Assembly (NCBI GenBank): GCA_026770585.1
Contig: MU647151.1
Location: 10,084 to 22,771 of the forward strand
DNA length: 12,688 nucleotides
Source of the DNA: Baffinella frigidus
Lineage: Eukaryota > Cryptophyceae > Cryptomonadales > Baffinellaceae
Direction of reading: 5' to 3'
In this document: positions 5,297 to 11,106 of the stretch, in pieces
Numbering within the stretch: the stretch's first letter is position 1
How the letters are laid out: every line of letters starts with the position of its first letter
Position numbers and translations under genes: made by a program
The notes under the pieces: model-generated
The model's database searches: none
Seen by the model: only the letters and a program-made list of their open reading frames with translations
Told to the model about the DNA's origin: nothing

Positions 5297-5401
5297 CTAG
5301 GTGTCGCGATGCAGCGCGGTAGTCGACAGGAGCTGCTGGAGGGTCGCAAGGGTCGCACCGGGTCGCACCGGGAGGGTCGCACCGGGTCGCACCGGGTCGC
5401 C
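5297..5401 (-). pseudogene. Exon X relic with stop codon, plus GGGTCGCACC minisatellite
   Basis: Positions 5297-5355 on the minus strand read ATLQQLLSTTALHRDT, then TAG immediately before the donor GTGCGT. The intact copy has CAG at this place. From about 5338 to 5401 a 10-base unit GGGTCGCACC is repeated five times, apparently grown from the exon's own GAGGGTCGC sequence. Confidence 0.6.
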
Positions 5402-5496
5402 CACTCGCCTGCAGTGCACCGCGTCCACGGTGCACTGCCAACCCACTAGGCTTCTGCCAAGGAGTCGGTCGACCCAGGGCGTTCGGGGGTACAAAC

Positions 5497-5625
5497 CTGG
5501 GTATCGCGATCCAGCGCGGTGGTGGACAGGAGCTGCTGGAGGGTCGCGCGGCCCTCGTCGGTCTGCGCGAGCTCCGCGATCCGCTCTGCTGCCACGCGCT
5601 CTGACGCCGACAGTTCGAACGCCCC
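5497..5625 (-). CDS. Exon X (most complete copy): GAFELSASERV...TTALDRDTQ
   Basis: This minus-strand exon has exactly 43 codons, with acceptor GCCGATACCAG and donor CAG before GTTTGT, in phase 0 at both ends. It reads GAFELSASERVAAERIAELA, then QTDEGRATLQQLLSTTALDR, then DTQ. The composition is that of amphipathic helices. I do not recognise the family. At least seven partial copies surround it between 4.9 and 6.4 kb, always on the same strand. Because the exon is symmetric, full copies could have been added in frame. This is probably the functional member, or the youngest. Confidence 0.62.
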
Positions 5626-5713
5626 CTGGTATCGGCTTCAGGCGTTAGGATTGCCGATTGTTGCAGAGTTTCTCAGTACTTCAAGGACAAGACCAGCAAC
5701 CCCCCCATCCACG

Positions 5714-5749
5714 TCAGCTGCGCTGTGATGCCGACAGCTCGAAGGCCCC
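5714..5749 (-). pseudogene. Exon X copy (5' end only)
   Basis: After acceptor ATACGGCAG the minus strand reads GAFELSASQRS and then a stop. It matches the first ten residues of the 5497-5625 exon almost perfectly. Confidence 0.6.
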
Positions 5750-5795
5750 CTGCCGTATGGTGTATTTGTTAAGGGTGACCACCATCGACATCATG

Positions 5796-5798
<3 letters not shown>

Positions 5799-5860
<62 letters not shown>
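5799..5860. repeat. (TG)31 microsatellite
   Basis: Uninterrupted TG dinucleotide run of 31 units, between two exon X copies. Confidence 0.98.
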
Positions 5861-5863
<3 letters not shown>

Positions 5864-5919
5864 GTTTTCAGAACACCGCGATACGCTCGGCCGCCGGGAT
5901 ACGCTCGGCCGCGCTGTCA

Positions 5920-6004
5920 CGGCGCGCTGTGATGCCGAGAGCTCCAAGGCCCCCTGCGCCACCAATTTGGTGAGACCATCTGCTCCAAAGTTGACGGACT
6001 TGTA
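5920..6004 (-). CDS. Exon island joining module Y to exon X start: YKSVNFGADGLTKLVAQGAL
   Basis: The minus strand is open through YKSVNFGADGLTKLVAQGAL, then ELSASQR. The first half (TACAAGTCCGTCAACTTTGGAGC) recurs on the plus strand at 8118-8177 and on the minus strand at 12121-12179. The second half is an exon X copy. The GGTGGCGCAG that serves as an acceptor in other copies is here read through in frame. It could be an exon where the X-preceding intron is absent, or a fortuitous junction. The family is unknown. Confidence 0.45.
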
Positions 6005-6075
6005 CCGCGGAGATAGGATGGCAACTTGAGAAAAGGAGGGAGACACGCCACTTTAGACGTGATGGTGGTCAATCA

Positions 6076-6131
6076 AAAGTCAACTCAATGGCAGGATGGA
6101 CGGAAATGCGTGCATTCCGCGAGTTGACTTT
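6076..6131. repeat. Short foldback with AAAAGTCAACTC arms
   Basis: Perfect 12-base inverted repeat (AAAAGTCAACTC ... GAGTTGACTTTT) enclosing an inner near-palindrome GGAAATGCGTGCATTCC. No gene is seen in 6005-6180. Confidence 0.8.
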
Positions 6132-6180
6132 TGCGACAGCCTCCTCTGAGGTCTAGCGTAGAGTGAGGCAGAGGTCTGCG

Positions 6181-6218
6181 ATCGGAAGAAGCTCTGATGC
6201 CGACTGCTCGGAGGCGCC
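6181..6218 (-). pseudogene. Exon X copy (5' end only)
   Basis: After acceptor ACGACGCAG the minus strand reads GASEQSASELL, a diverged version of GAFELSASERV. It diverges completely afterwards. Confidence 0.5.
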
Positions 6219-6232
6219 CTGCGTCGTCGTTT

Positions 6233-6363
6233 GTGTGGGTGTGTCAGAGTGTGTGTGTGTGATAAAGAAAGTGAGTGTGTTTGAGAGAGAGAGAGAGAGA
6301 GTGCGTGTGTGTGTGAGAGAGAGAGGGAGGGAGAGAGAGAGAGAGTGTGTGTGTGTGTGAGAG
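6233..6363. repeat. Compound (GT)n/(GA)n microsatellite
   Basis: Alternating blocks of GT and GA dinucleotides, between two exon X copies, with spurious ORFs on both strands. Confidence 0.95.
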
Positions 6364-6371
6364 AGCATGGT

Positions 6372-6422
6372 CCGTATGCGCTCGGTCTCCACGCGCTCCG
6401 ACGCCGACATCTCCAACGCCCC
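6372..6422 (-). pseudogene. Exon X copy (first third)
   Basis: After acceptor GGTGACACAG the minus strand reads GALEMSASERVETERIR, matching GAFELSASERVAAERIA of the 5497-5625 exon. The sequence then runs into the GA/GT microsatellite. Entry phase 0 would fit the exon at 6629-6696. It lies only nine bases from a large near-palindrome. Confidence 0.55.
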
Positions 6423-6430
6423 CTGTGTCA

Positions 6431-6571
6431 CCACCCTGGAGATAACTGCAAGGCAAATTGGATGTTTGATTGGGTAGTTTTTCAAGGGGATGTACTGCGA
6501 TTCGCAGTACAGCCCCTTGAAAATGTACCCACGCAAAGGTCCAATTTGCCTCAGAGTTCTCTCCAGGGTGG
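6431..6571. repeat. 141-base near-palindrome (foldback element)
   Basis: The arms pair over almost the whole length. The ends are CCACCCTGGAGA and TCTCCAGGGTGG, then GGCAAATTGGA with TCCAATTTGCC, TTTTCAAGGGG with CCCCTTGAAAA, and an innermost GTACTGCGA with TCGCAGTAC. There is almost no loop. Such a sequence could form a long hairpin in the pre-mRNA of either strand. It could be a MITE or hairpin-RNA locus; no coding sequence. Confidence 0.85.
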
Positions 6572-6628
6572 ATCATGTCATCATGGCAATGCAACAATAT
6601 GTATCATGGAAAACTGTCGTACCGGTAC

Positions 6629-6696
6629 CAAGTGGTTCCGCAAGTCACCAGGCATGCTCTCCGCCAGAGCTCTGACCCACGCGCGGTAGGTACGCG
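6629..6696 (-). CDS. Exon of unknown protein: RTYRAWVRALAESMPGDLRNHL
   Basis: The minus strand reads RTYRAWVRALAESMPGDLRN then HL. It lies between acceptor GGCTTGAG and donor GTACCG, with a second donor GTACGA six bases farther that would add VP. The 22 codons exit in phase 0, compatible with exon X. A helical, amphipathic segment; family not recognised. A decayed copy of its acceptor and start (CAG then CGCGTGCCTACCGCG) lies near 6853-6877. Confidence 0.5.
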
Positions 6697-7138
6697 CTCA
6701 AGCCCCACCCGTCATGCTCCCCGGGAAGAATGATTGTGAAGGTGAGGGGGGGGGGGGGTCAGTAGGAGGGTAGGGGGTGAGAAAGTTGAGCGCGTACCCC
6801 TTCCCCCCTCATAACTCGGTTGAGCGCGTTATCAAAGTGGGGGGGAGGGGGATCACGCGGTAGGCACGCGCTGAACGGAACGCCGTTCCGATCCCCGTGC
6901 TCGCCAATCCAAGGAATCCGCCGTTGGAGGAGCGTGATGTTTCGCAGGGAGGGGGGGCACCACCTCTTTCACAGCTATCCTACTGGCGGAGTAGGGCCAG
7001 GGGCTGGAGCGAGCGGGTGGGCGGAACAACGTGCCGTATCGACCGATGGCTCATGCTTCGATTGGTGCGGCGGGCAGGGCAGCGGGGGTTTCGGGGTGCG
7101 GGGAGGCGAGGGGGCGGGACACTGGGCGGATTCCGGAC
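6697..7138. other. Intron-like GC-rich stretch
   Basis: Contains G-homopolymer tracts (6745-6757, 6840-6850), short inverted TTGAGCGCGT/ACGCGCTCAA motifs at about 6690, 6787 and 6822, and the decayed exon start noted near 6853-6877. Several overlapping open frames reflect high GC only. I see no convincing gene. Confidence 0.4.
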
Positions 7139-7213
7139 CGTGAGGATCGGCGCAGAGAGGGCACACAGTGCTGCCGCCAGGAGCGCCGCACGGCGGGGGA
7201 GGCGGAGGGTCAT
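7139..7213 (-). CDS. Candidate first exon with signal peptide: MTLRLPRRAALLAAALCALSAP
   Basis: From the ATG at 7213 the minus strand reads MTLRLPRRAALLAAALCALS then APILT. It has a basic start, a hydrophobic core of about 12 residues and an ALSA cleavage-like site, the layout of a secretory signal peptide. A possible donor ACG before GTCCGG follows. All recognised minus-strand exons downstream belong to a secreted-type enzyme, so this could be the start of the aspartic peptidase precursor. The distance is large and the phase link to 6629-6696 is not demonstrated. Confidence 0.4.
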
Positions 7214-7447
7214 GAGAGAGGATGTGCGCGAGCCGCGTCGATGCGAGGGGTGCGAGGCGGACGCCTCTTGACCCAGAACCATGCGTTCCTAGCCCGATGA
7301 CGGTGCAAGGATTTCTCAGAAAAGTTGACGCCGCAACTTTTCAAAGTTGACCCAAGTCAACTTTTGGGAACCAATTCCTGAAGCGGATCAAATCGCTTTA
7401 TCGAGGCCGTGGCGAGCCGCAAACAAGAATCGGCGTGCGCCGCGAGA
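7214..7447. promoter_or_regulatory. Possible divergent promoter with GTCAACTT foldbacks
   Basis: Lies between the proposed minus-strand start at 7213 and plus-strand start at 7448. Positions 7321-7366 carry three exact AAGTTGAC/GTCAACTT octamers in two adjacent hairpins (AAAAGTTG...CAACTTTT and AAAGTTGAC-CCAA-GTCAACTTT). No TATA box stands out. The regulatory role is inference. Confidence 0.3.
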
Positions 7448-7585
7448 ATGATGCTCGCGGGAGGCACCGCGATGGTGATGACCGCATGGAGGCGCGCTGC
7501 GCCGATGGCGGTGGGTCCTCGGAGCGGGTTCTGCACAATCACGGCACGCGCGGCTCTCGCGACGCGACGGAGTCTCCCTGCAAAG
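7448..7585 (+). CDS. Candidate first exon with organelle-targeting-like N-terminus
   Basis: From the ATG at 7448 the plus strand reads MMLAGGTAMVMTAWRRAAPM, and 20 residues later the exon ends in ITARAALATRRSLPAK before the donor GTCTTT. It is rich in Ala, Arg, Ser and Thr and almost free of acidic residues, as in chloroplast or mitochondrial transit peptides. It would splice in phase 0 to the exon at 7696. A minus-strand frame across the same DNA is also open, so this is a moderate call. Family unknown. Confidence 0.38.
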
Positions 7586-7695
7586 GTCTTTCCCTTCTCC
7601 GAAAACCTCTTGGAACAGGACTCCCCCCCTTACCCGCCAGTTGTCGCAGCGATGCTGCCGCGCTGAACCCCACCCTGCAACGCCTCCCACGGCAG

Positions 7696-7847
7696 GCAGC
7701 GGGGAGGAGCGCCTTCACAGACGCGTCCAAGTTCGTCCCAGGATCTCCGGACCTGTCGATCCTCGGACCTGACGGTAGCGCGCTGAAAGAGCTGTGGCCC
7801 AAGCCGCTCCAGGACCCGGATCTCGTCAGGGAGCTGGACAGGCAACG
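7696..7847 (+). CDS. Exon of unknown protein: SAFTDASKFVPGSPDLSILG...
   Basis: After acceptor CCCACGGCAG the plus strand reads AAGRSAFTDASKFVPGSPDL, then SILGPDGSALKELWPKPLQD, then PDLVRELDRQ, and can leave at GTTCGT. The composition looks like a real protein, and the third-position GC preference differs from the flanking G-rich repeats. The overlapping minus-strand frame is arginine-rich and less protein-like. I do not recognise a family. It continues the 7448 exon in phase 0. Confidence 0.5.
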
Positions 7848-8039
7848 TTCGTGCCCCCCCCCAGAATCCCCGCCCTACAGACCGTCAGGTTGGCAACCTT
7901 CACGGAAAGGATTACACTAGGTACTAGCTTTCAAGGCCTTGACGCAAGGGATTACTAAGTCGCCTTTATGTTTCGATCCGTAGTAAACCCAGGTTATCTG
8001 AGTTAGACGGGGGTTGCGATCCCACCAATAGCGTCGTAG

Positions 8040-8186
8040 GTCTACCGTCGGGGGAAGTCTGGCTCTGCCTCAGTCGGGTTGGCGGACGATTCTCAAGTTG
8101 ACATGCTGGCTGTATGGTACAAACCTGTCTACTTTGGAGCGGGAAACAGCCTGGCCTCACCAAACTGGTGGAACCAAATAGCCTGA
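8040..8186 (+). CDS. Possible terminal exon: ADDSQVDMLAVWYKPVYFGAG...NQIA
   Basis: The plus strand is open from an AG acceptor near 8039 to TGA at 8184. It includes SVGLADDSQVDMLAVWYKPV followed by YFGAGNSLASPNWWNQIA. The 3' part (8118-8177) is the plus-strand copy of module Y, seen on the minus strand at 5946-6004 and 12121-12179. It is therefore either a true last exon containing a shared domain piece or a repeat passing through an open frame. Positions 7848-8039 show nothing else. Function unknown. Confidence 0.38.
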   Translation, partial: VYRRGKSGSASVGLADDSQVDMLAVWYKPVYFGAGNSLASPNWWNQIA

Positions 8187-8316
8187 GACGGCGCGCGGCG
8201 GCCGCAAAAGGTAAAAGTGGGTACTAATCTTGTCAACTTTTGGCCGTGGCACACGCACACGCTGGGGGCAGCCACCAACTCTGACGATGGGGCTGATGCT
8301 GGCAAAGGCGAGGGTC
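8187..8316. other. Spacer without visible gene
   Basis: Contains one GTCAACTT octamer (8232-8239) and the left flank (GGTC) of the foldback element that follows. An open plus-strand frame starting at 8230 runs straight into that element, so I do not treat it as a gene. Confidence 0.5.
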
Positions 8317-8465
8317 TTATCTCAGAAAAGGGATTCTAAAATTCGTTTTCTTAAGTCAATTCCCCTTCAAATATGTCAACTTATGCGTAGAGAAAATAAT
8401 AAGTTGACGAACTTGTATAGGAATTGACTTAAGAAACGAATTTTAGAATCCCTTTTCTGAGATAA
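8317..8465. mobile_element. 149-base MITE-like foldback, TSD GGTC
   Basis: Terminal inverted repeats of about 46 bases (TTATCTCAGAAAAGGGATTC... and its complement) differ by a single base gain or loss. The element is flanked by GGTC on both sides (8313-8316 and 8466-8469). An inner pair ATGTCAACTTAT / ATAAGTTGAC carries the recurrent octamer. No coding capacity, so non-autonomous. Confidence 0.85.
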
Positions 8466-8486
8466 GGTCGTTGCTAAGGCTCAATA

Positions 8487-8625
8487 TACTGCCAGGCCGG
8501 AGATTTTGTGAAAGTCAATTCACCCACAAAATCTGTCAACTTAGAAACGAGGTACCCAGATTAGGTACTTCGAGAATCGATTTTCGCCTTGAGTAGACTA
8601 ATACAAAAACTCCGCCCTGGCAGTG
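8487..8625. mobile_element. 139-base MITE-like foldback, TSD CAATA
   Basis: Ends are TACTGCCAGGCCGGAGATTTT and AAAACTCCGCCCTGGCAGTG. The flanks CAATA at 8482-8486 and 8626-8630 look like a 5-base target duplication. An inner hairpin AGATTTTGTG...CACAAAATCT is present. The termini are unrelated to the neighbouring elements. Confidence 0.75.
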
Positions 8626-8640
8626 CAATACTCTAAATTA

Positions 8641-8782
8641 GCTCTGTCCCACTTGATTTCGTCTCATCATTAAAAAAAATAGCCGTCGTTATTAGTTTTA
8701 AAGGAGGATCTCCAGTAGAAATTAACTGTCCATCTACAGCTAAATGTTTTTAATGATGCGACGAAATCAAGTGGAACAGAGC
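8641..8782. mobile_element. 142-base MITE-like foldback, TSD TA (Tc1/mariner-type)
   Basis: The 36-base terminal inverted repeats begin GCTCTGTCCCACTTGATTTC and end GAAATCAAGTGGAACAGAGC, with three mismatches. TA on each side (8639-8640, 8783-8784) is the usual Tc1/mariner or Stowaway target. It is AT-rich inside with no open frame, and abuts another element on the right. Confidence 0.82.
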
Positions 8783-8786
8783 TAGA

Positions 8787-8916
8787 TACCACGCCAGATT
8801 GATCGAGGGAAACCGACGCCTTATCCACGTAAGATCTGACGTGGTTGACTTAAGAGTTCAAGGGTTTTCCCTTGAAAGATGTCAAAAGCGGATGTTTTGA
8901 TCATCCTGGCGTGGTA
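8787..8916. mobile_element. 130-base foldback with TACCACGCCA ends
   Basis: Ends TACCACGCCAGATTGATC and GATCATCCTGGCGTGGTA are inverted, with two mismatches over 18 bases. Inside is a perfect hairpin TTCAAGGG-TTTT-CCCTTGAA (8857-8876). No clear target duplication. Confidence 0.6.
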
Positions 8917-8935
8917 CTCTGGCTCGCAAGGAAGG

Positions 8936-8997
8936 AAAGGCGTCCTTGTCAGCGCCCGCTGACCTTTGGACGCCAGATCGTATTCAACTTGAATACT
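8936..8997. repeat. Hairpin GGCGTCC...GGACGCC and palindrome GTATTCAACTTGAATAC
   Basis: A bulged stem with arms GGCGTCC..GTCAGCG and CGCTGAC..GGACGCC is followed directly by a 17-base perfect odd palindrome. An open plus-strand frame covers 8872-9267 but is composed of these foldbacks and the GTCAACTT cluster. Confidence 0.7.
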
Positions 8998-9057
8998 CGT
9001 CCGGATGAAATCTCAAAGTCTAGCGGGGCGCCCCCCTCCCCCTGGCGTGAGCCGTTT

Positions 9058-9101
9058 GTCAACTTAATAAATTGTCAACTTATTCAAGTGTTTGTCAACT
9101 T
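9058..9101. repeat. Triple TTGTCAACTTA motif
   Basis: Three copies of (T)TGTCAACTTA at 9058, 9074 and 9094, spaced 16 and 20 bases apart, in the same orientation. They form the densest cluster of the octamer that recurs across the window. Confidence 0.85.
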
Positions 9102-9125
9102 ATCAAATCTCGCGTTCCCCCCCGC

Positions 9126-9171
9126 AGGGGCGCAGTGCTTTTTCATTGCCGCGAGCAAGCTCCCCCACCAA
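9126..9171 (+). pseudogene. Exon Z copy (5' part): AQCFFIAASKLPHQ
   Basis: After acceptor CCCCCGCAG the plus strand reads AQCFFIAASKLPHQ, matching ARCAAASKLPPPHG at the start of the 10266-10365 exon. The rest is missing. Confidence 0.5.
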
Positions 9172-9199
9172 CCCTCCCGGTTGGACCAAATCATCGATT

Positions 9200-9272
9200 T
9201 TAGACTTGAGATTTACCCTTGCAGGGACCCCAGATCCGGGGTTTCTGCAAGGATAAATCAAGGGTAAATCCA
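9200..9272. repeat. Inverted repeat ATTTACCCTTGCAG...CTGCAAGGATAAAT
   Basis: Arms of about 22 bases with three mismatches enclose AGATCC. A third copy of the terminal GGGTAAATC follows at about 9260. No gene is seen from here to 9628 except a short plus-strand open frame (MSDPKGNEPEDTGGRASKAS) starting at 9363 that I cannot support, and a repeated CAGGACCTCC motif at 9427-9480. Confidence 0.7.
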
Positions 9273-9634
9273 ACATCTGAGCGAGGAAGCTCCCGCCGGC
9301 TTCTTCTTTCTTCTTTCTTACTGTCGATGCAGGTCCTAAATTAGGGGCCCTTGAGCCTTGAGATGAGTGATCCAAAAGGCAATGAGCCTGAAGACACGGG
9401 CGGACGGGCGTCGAAGGCATCGATGGCAGGACCTCCCCCGCGCGACAGGACCTCCGACCTCCGACGGCGACAGGACCTCCGTGCCTCCACTTTCCGCGCG
9501 TTAACCCAAGCCGTTCCTGCCAACCAAATTCAGTTCACACATTTTTAGCCTTGGATGGCTTTCTCACCCTCGTGTAGCCAGTCTCGTGGTACAAATGTTC
9601 AAAAAGGTCAATCTAAAAGTGTAGCGGGGCGGCA

Positions 9635-9706
9635 GGAGCGCGGTGCGGTGCCGCGAGCAAGATGCCGTGCGAGCAAGCTCCCGCCCCCGCACGCCATCTC
9701 ATGCAA
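9635..9706 (+). pseudogene. Exon Z copy with internal duplication
   Basis: After acceptor GGCGGCAG comes GAGCGCGGTGCGGTGCCGCGAGCAAG; GCGAGCAAG(A/C)T is then repeated, followed by CTCCCGCCCCCGCACGCCATC. This corresponds to the ARCAAASKLPPPHGI start of exon Z with a partial tandem repeat. The 3' half and donor are missing. Confidence 0.55.
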
Positions 9707-9707
9707 A

Positions 9708-9893
9708 AAGCTTTCACGCGTGAGACCCGTAAGGTGCTCACGCGTGAGGACTTACTTGAGCCGTTGATTGTCAAACGTGTAGTAAAGTGGAGGCAGTGAT
9801 TGTTTTAAAATGTTAAACCCCCCTTTGAACCATCAATGGCTCAAGTAAGGTGCCCACGCGTGAAGACCTTAAGGGGCTCACGCGTGAGAGCTT
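9708..9893. mobile_element. 186-base foldback with four CACGCGTG boxes
   Basis: Arms of about 62 bases share the order AAGCT, CACGCGTGA, TAAGGT, CACGCGTG, TTACTTGAGCC, TTGAT. Each arm holds two self-complementary CACGCGTG boxes about 22 bases apart. The centre has TTTTAAAATGTTAAAC. No coding sequence. The regular palindromic boxes could bind a dimeric protein; otherwise it is a MITE. Confidence 0.75.
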
Positions 9894-9903
9894 GTGGTGT
9901 TAC

Positions 9904-9935
9904 ATCGACATGACCACCCCCGTCGCGAAGCAGAC
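9904..9935 (+). pseudogene. Exon Z fragment: IDMTTPVAKQ
   Basis: The plus strand reads YIDMTTPVAKQT, matching GIDMASSVTKLL of the 10266-10365 exon. Most of it is part of the left arm of the next foldback, so the element seems to have captured exon sequence, or the exon copy decayed into it. Confidence 0.4.
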
Positions 9936-10053
9936 CAAATCGACGATTGTTTGGAGCCATTTCCTCAGGTGGCACCTTCGTTCTCGAAGGTGCCGACCGA
10001 GGAATCGACGCATGCTCCAGCCTTGATCTGGTCCGCCTCGGAGGGCTGGTGGT
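9913..10053. repeat. 141-base foldback centred on a perfect GGCACCTTCG hairpin
   Basis: The inner stem GGCACCTTCG-TTCT-CGAAGGTGCC is perfect. Outward pairing continues imperfectly through TCCTC/GAGGA, GGAGC/GCTCC and GACCAAATC/GATCTGGTC to ACCACC/GGTGGT. The left arm overlaps an exon Z fragment. A related right-arm sequence (CCACCAGCCCTCC) recurs at 10944-10956. Confidence 0.7.
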
Positions 10054-10080
10054 TATTAAATCTCGCCCCCCCCCCCCGCA

Positions 10081-10148
10081 GGAGCGCGGTGCGCTGCCGC
10101 GCGGATGCTCCCGCCCCCGCAAGCTCCCGCCCCCGCACGGCATCGACC
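10081..10148 (+). pseudogene. Exon Z copy (5' half)
   Basis: After acceptor CCCCCGCAG come GAGCGCGGTGCGCTGCCGCG and CTCCCGCCCCCGC twice, then ACGGCATCGAC. It is the ARCAAASKLPPPHGID start with a 15-base internal tandem repeat. It diverges after the GID codons. Confidence 0.55.
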
Positions 10149-10265
10149 TACACAGCGGACTTCCAAGGGATTTTGAATAACGATAAGACCTAGGACCCTA
10201 CGGTAGGCAACCGTAGGGGCATAAGGGGGTTCCTATGGATAAGGTAACGGAAAGGCTAACGGCAG

Positions 10266-10365
10266 GGGCGCGGTGCGCTGCCGCGAGCAAGCTCCCGCCC
10301 CCGCATGGAATCGACATGGCCTCCTCTGTCACCAAGCTGCTGGGCGACGGCCCGGAGGAGCACAG
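10266..10365 (+). CDS. Exon Z (most complete copy): ASKLPPPHGIDMASSVTKLL
   Basis: After acceptor AACGGCAG the plus strand reads GG, ARCAAASKLPPPHGIDMASS, VTKLLGDGPEEH, AG, then donor GTTCGT. It has 100 bases, 32 codons with two bases on each side, so it is asymmetric (phase 1 in, phase 2 out). Successive full copies could not be spliced together in frame. At least ten partial copies occur between 9.1 and 11.5 kb on the same strand. I do not recognise a family. Confidence 0.55.
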
Positions 10366-10402
10366 GTTCGTACCGCCTACTCAAAAATTCCACCCCCCAT
10401 TT

Positions 10403-10427
10403 TGGGAGACGCGCCGGAGATACACAG
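10403..10427 (+). pseudogene. Exon Z copy (3' end: GDAPEIHR)
   Basis: GGAGACGCGCCGGAGATACACAG precedes the donor GTTCCTAC, matching GGCGACGGCCCGGAGGAGCACAG at the end of exon Z. The downstream intron start (TACAACCTGCTGAAAGCTTTCACC) is shared with the copy at 10765-10792. Confidence 0.55.
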
Positions 10428-10544
10428 GTTCCTACAACCTGCTGAAAGCTTTCACCACCTATGTGGGTTTAAACCGACTTTGTGTTAAAACCGCCTTTGA
10501 AAAAGGGGGCTTTTGGGCTACAAGTGTTGTATATGCTCCCCGGC

Positions 10545-10642
10545 GGCGCACGGCATCGACACGGCCGCCCCGCACGGCATCGACACGGCCGCCCCGACAC
10601 GGCCGTCGCGAAGCTGCTGGCCCACGCCCCGGAGGAGAACAG
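10545..10642 (+). CDS. Exon Z second full-length-like copy: HGIDTAAP...AVAKLLAHAPEENR
   Basis: CGCACGGCATCGACACGGCCGCCC is tandemly duplicated and a third partial copy follows. The frame then reads DTAVAKLLAHAPEEN and AG before the donor GTATTT. It matches HGIDMASSVTKLLGDGPEEHR. The 3' end is intact and splice-competent. The 5' end differs from other copies (CTCCCCGGCGG instead of CCGCGAGCAAGC). It could be an alternative exon. Confidence 0.5.
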
Positions 10643-10702
10643 GTATTTACTCAACCCTACAGCCCTATAACTCTAGGGTCCACAGCTGAGCCCTAGGCAC
10701 TG

Positions 10703-10792
10703 GGGACGCCCCGGAGGAACACAGGTATTTACAAAAGGGCCCCTTGGATTGTGGTTCAAGGAGCTGATGGGATTAGGGCCAGAGGAACACAG
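10703..10792 (+). pseudogene. Two further exon Z 3' ends
   Basis: GGGGACGCCCCGGAGGAACACAG before GTATTTAC (10703-10724) and GGGCCAGAGGAACACAG before GTCATTAC (10765-10792) both repeat GDxPEEHR and the donor. Intron sequence is duplicated with them. Confidence 0.55.
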
Positions 10793-10899
10793 GTCATTAC
10801 AAATTGCTGAAAACTTCCACCCCGCATTTTCTTAGGATAACGTCCTGAAAACCGGGTAGTTAAGCCTTCGGTATTTTGGCCCACAAAGTTGTATTTTAT

Positions 10900-10957
10900 G
10901 TGCTCCCTGACGGCGCATGGCATCGGACATGACCGCCCCCGCGCCACCAGCCCTCCC
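10900..10957 (+). pseudogene. Exon Z fragment with preceding intron copy
   Basis: GTTGTATTTTATGTGCTCCCTGACGGCGCATGGCATCGGACATGACCGCC parallels GTTGTATATGCTCCCCGGCGGCGCACGGCATCGACACGGCCGCC at 10524-10576 in short blocks. The duplication therefore included both the intron and the exon. A one-base gain in ATCGGACATG breaks the frame. Confidence 0.55.
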
Positions 10958-11101
10958 AGGTGGCTCAAATCGTGCTCTGCAACATAAATCCCAAAAGCTG
11001 ATTTTGTATCGAAAATGTGTTAACTTTGACCGATGGAGGTCGGATCCGACCTCCACATCAAGGCAAATATAAAACCTTGCTGGGCACTATTTGAGCCACC
11101 T
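10958..11101. repeat. 144-base foldback centred on a 22-base perfect palindrome
   Basis: Outer arms are AGGTGGCTCAAATCGTGC and GCACTATTTGAGCCACCT. The centre TGGAGGTCGGATCCGACCTCCA (11034-11055) is perfectly self-complementary. The region between is only weakly paired. It lies between an exon Z fragment and the minisatellite. Confidence 0.75.
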
Positions 11102-11106
11102 CCACG

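Noticed and set aside
4745-5322. Long plus and minus ORFs rich in Ser/Leu or Arg/Glu
   Set aside because: They are translations of the (CT)n microsatellite and flanking minisatellite.
8317-8916. A transposase or retrotransposon gene in the MITE cluster
   Set aside because: No open frame with recognisable motifs lies within or between the elements; they are non-autonomous.
8872-9267. 131-codon plus-strand ORF
   Set aside because: It runs through foldbacks, the GTCAACTT cluster and an exon Z fragment; only the short AQCFFIAASKLP piece has homologous copies.
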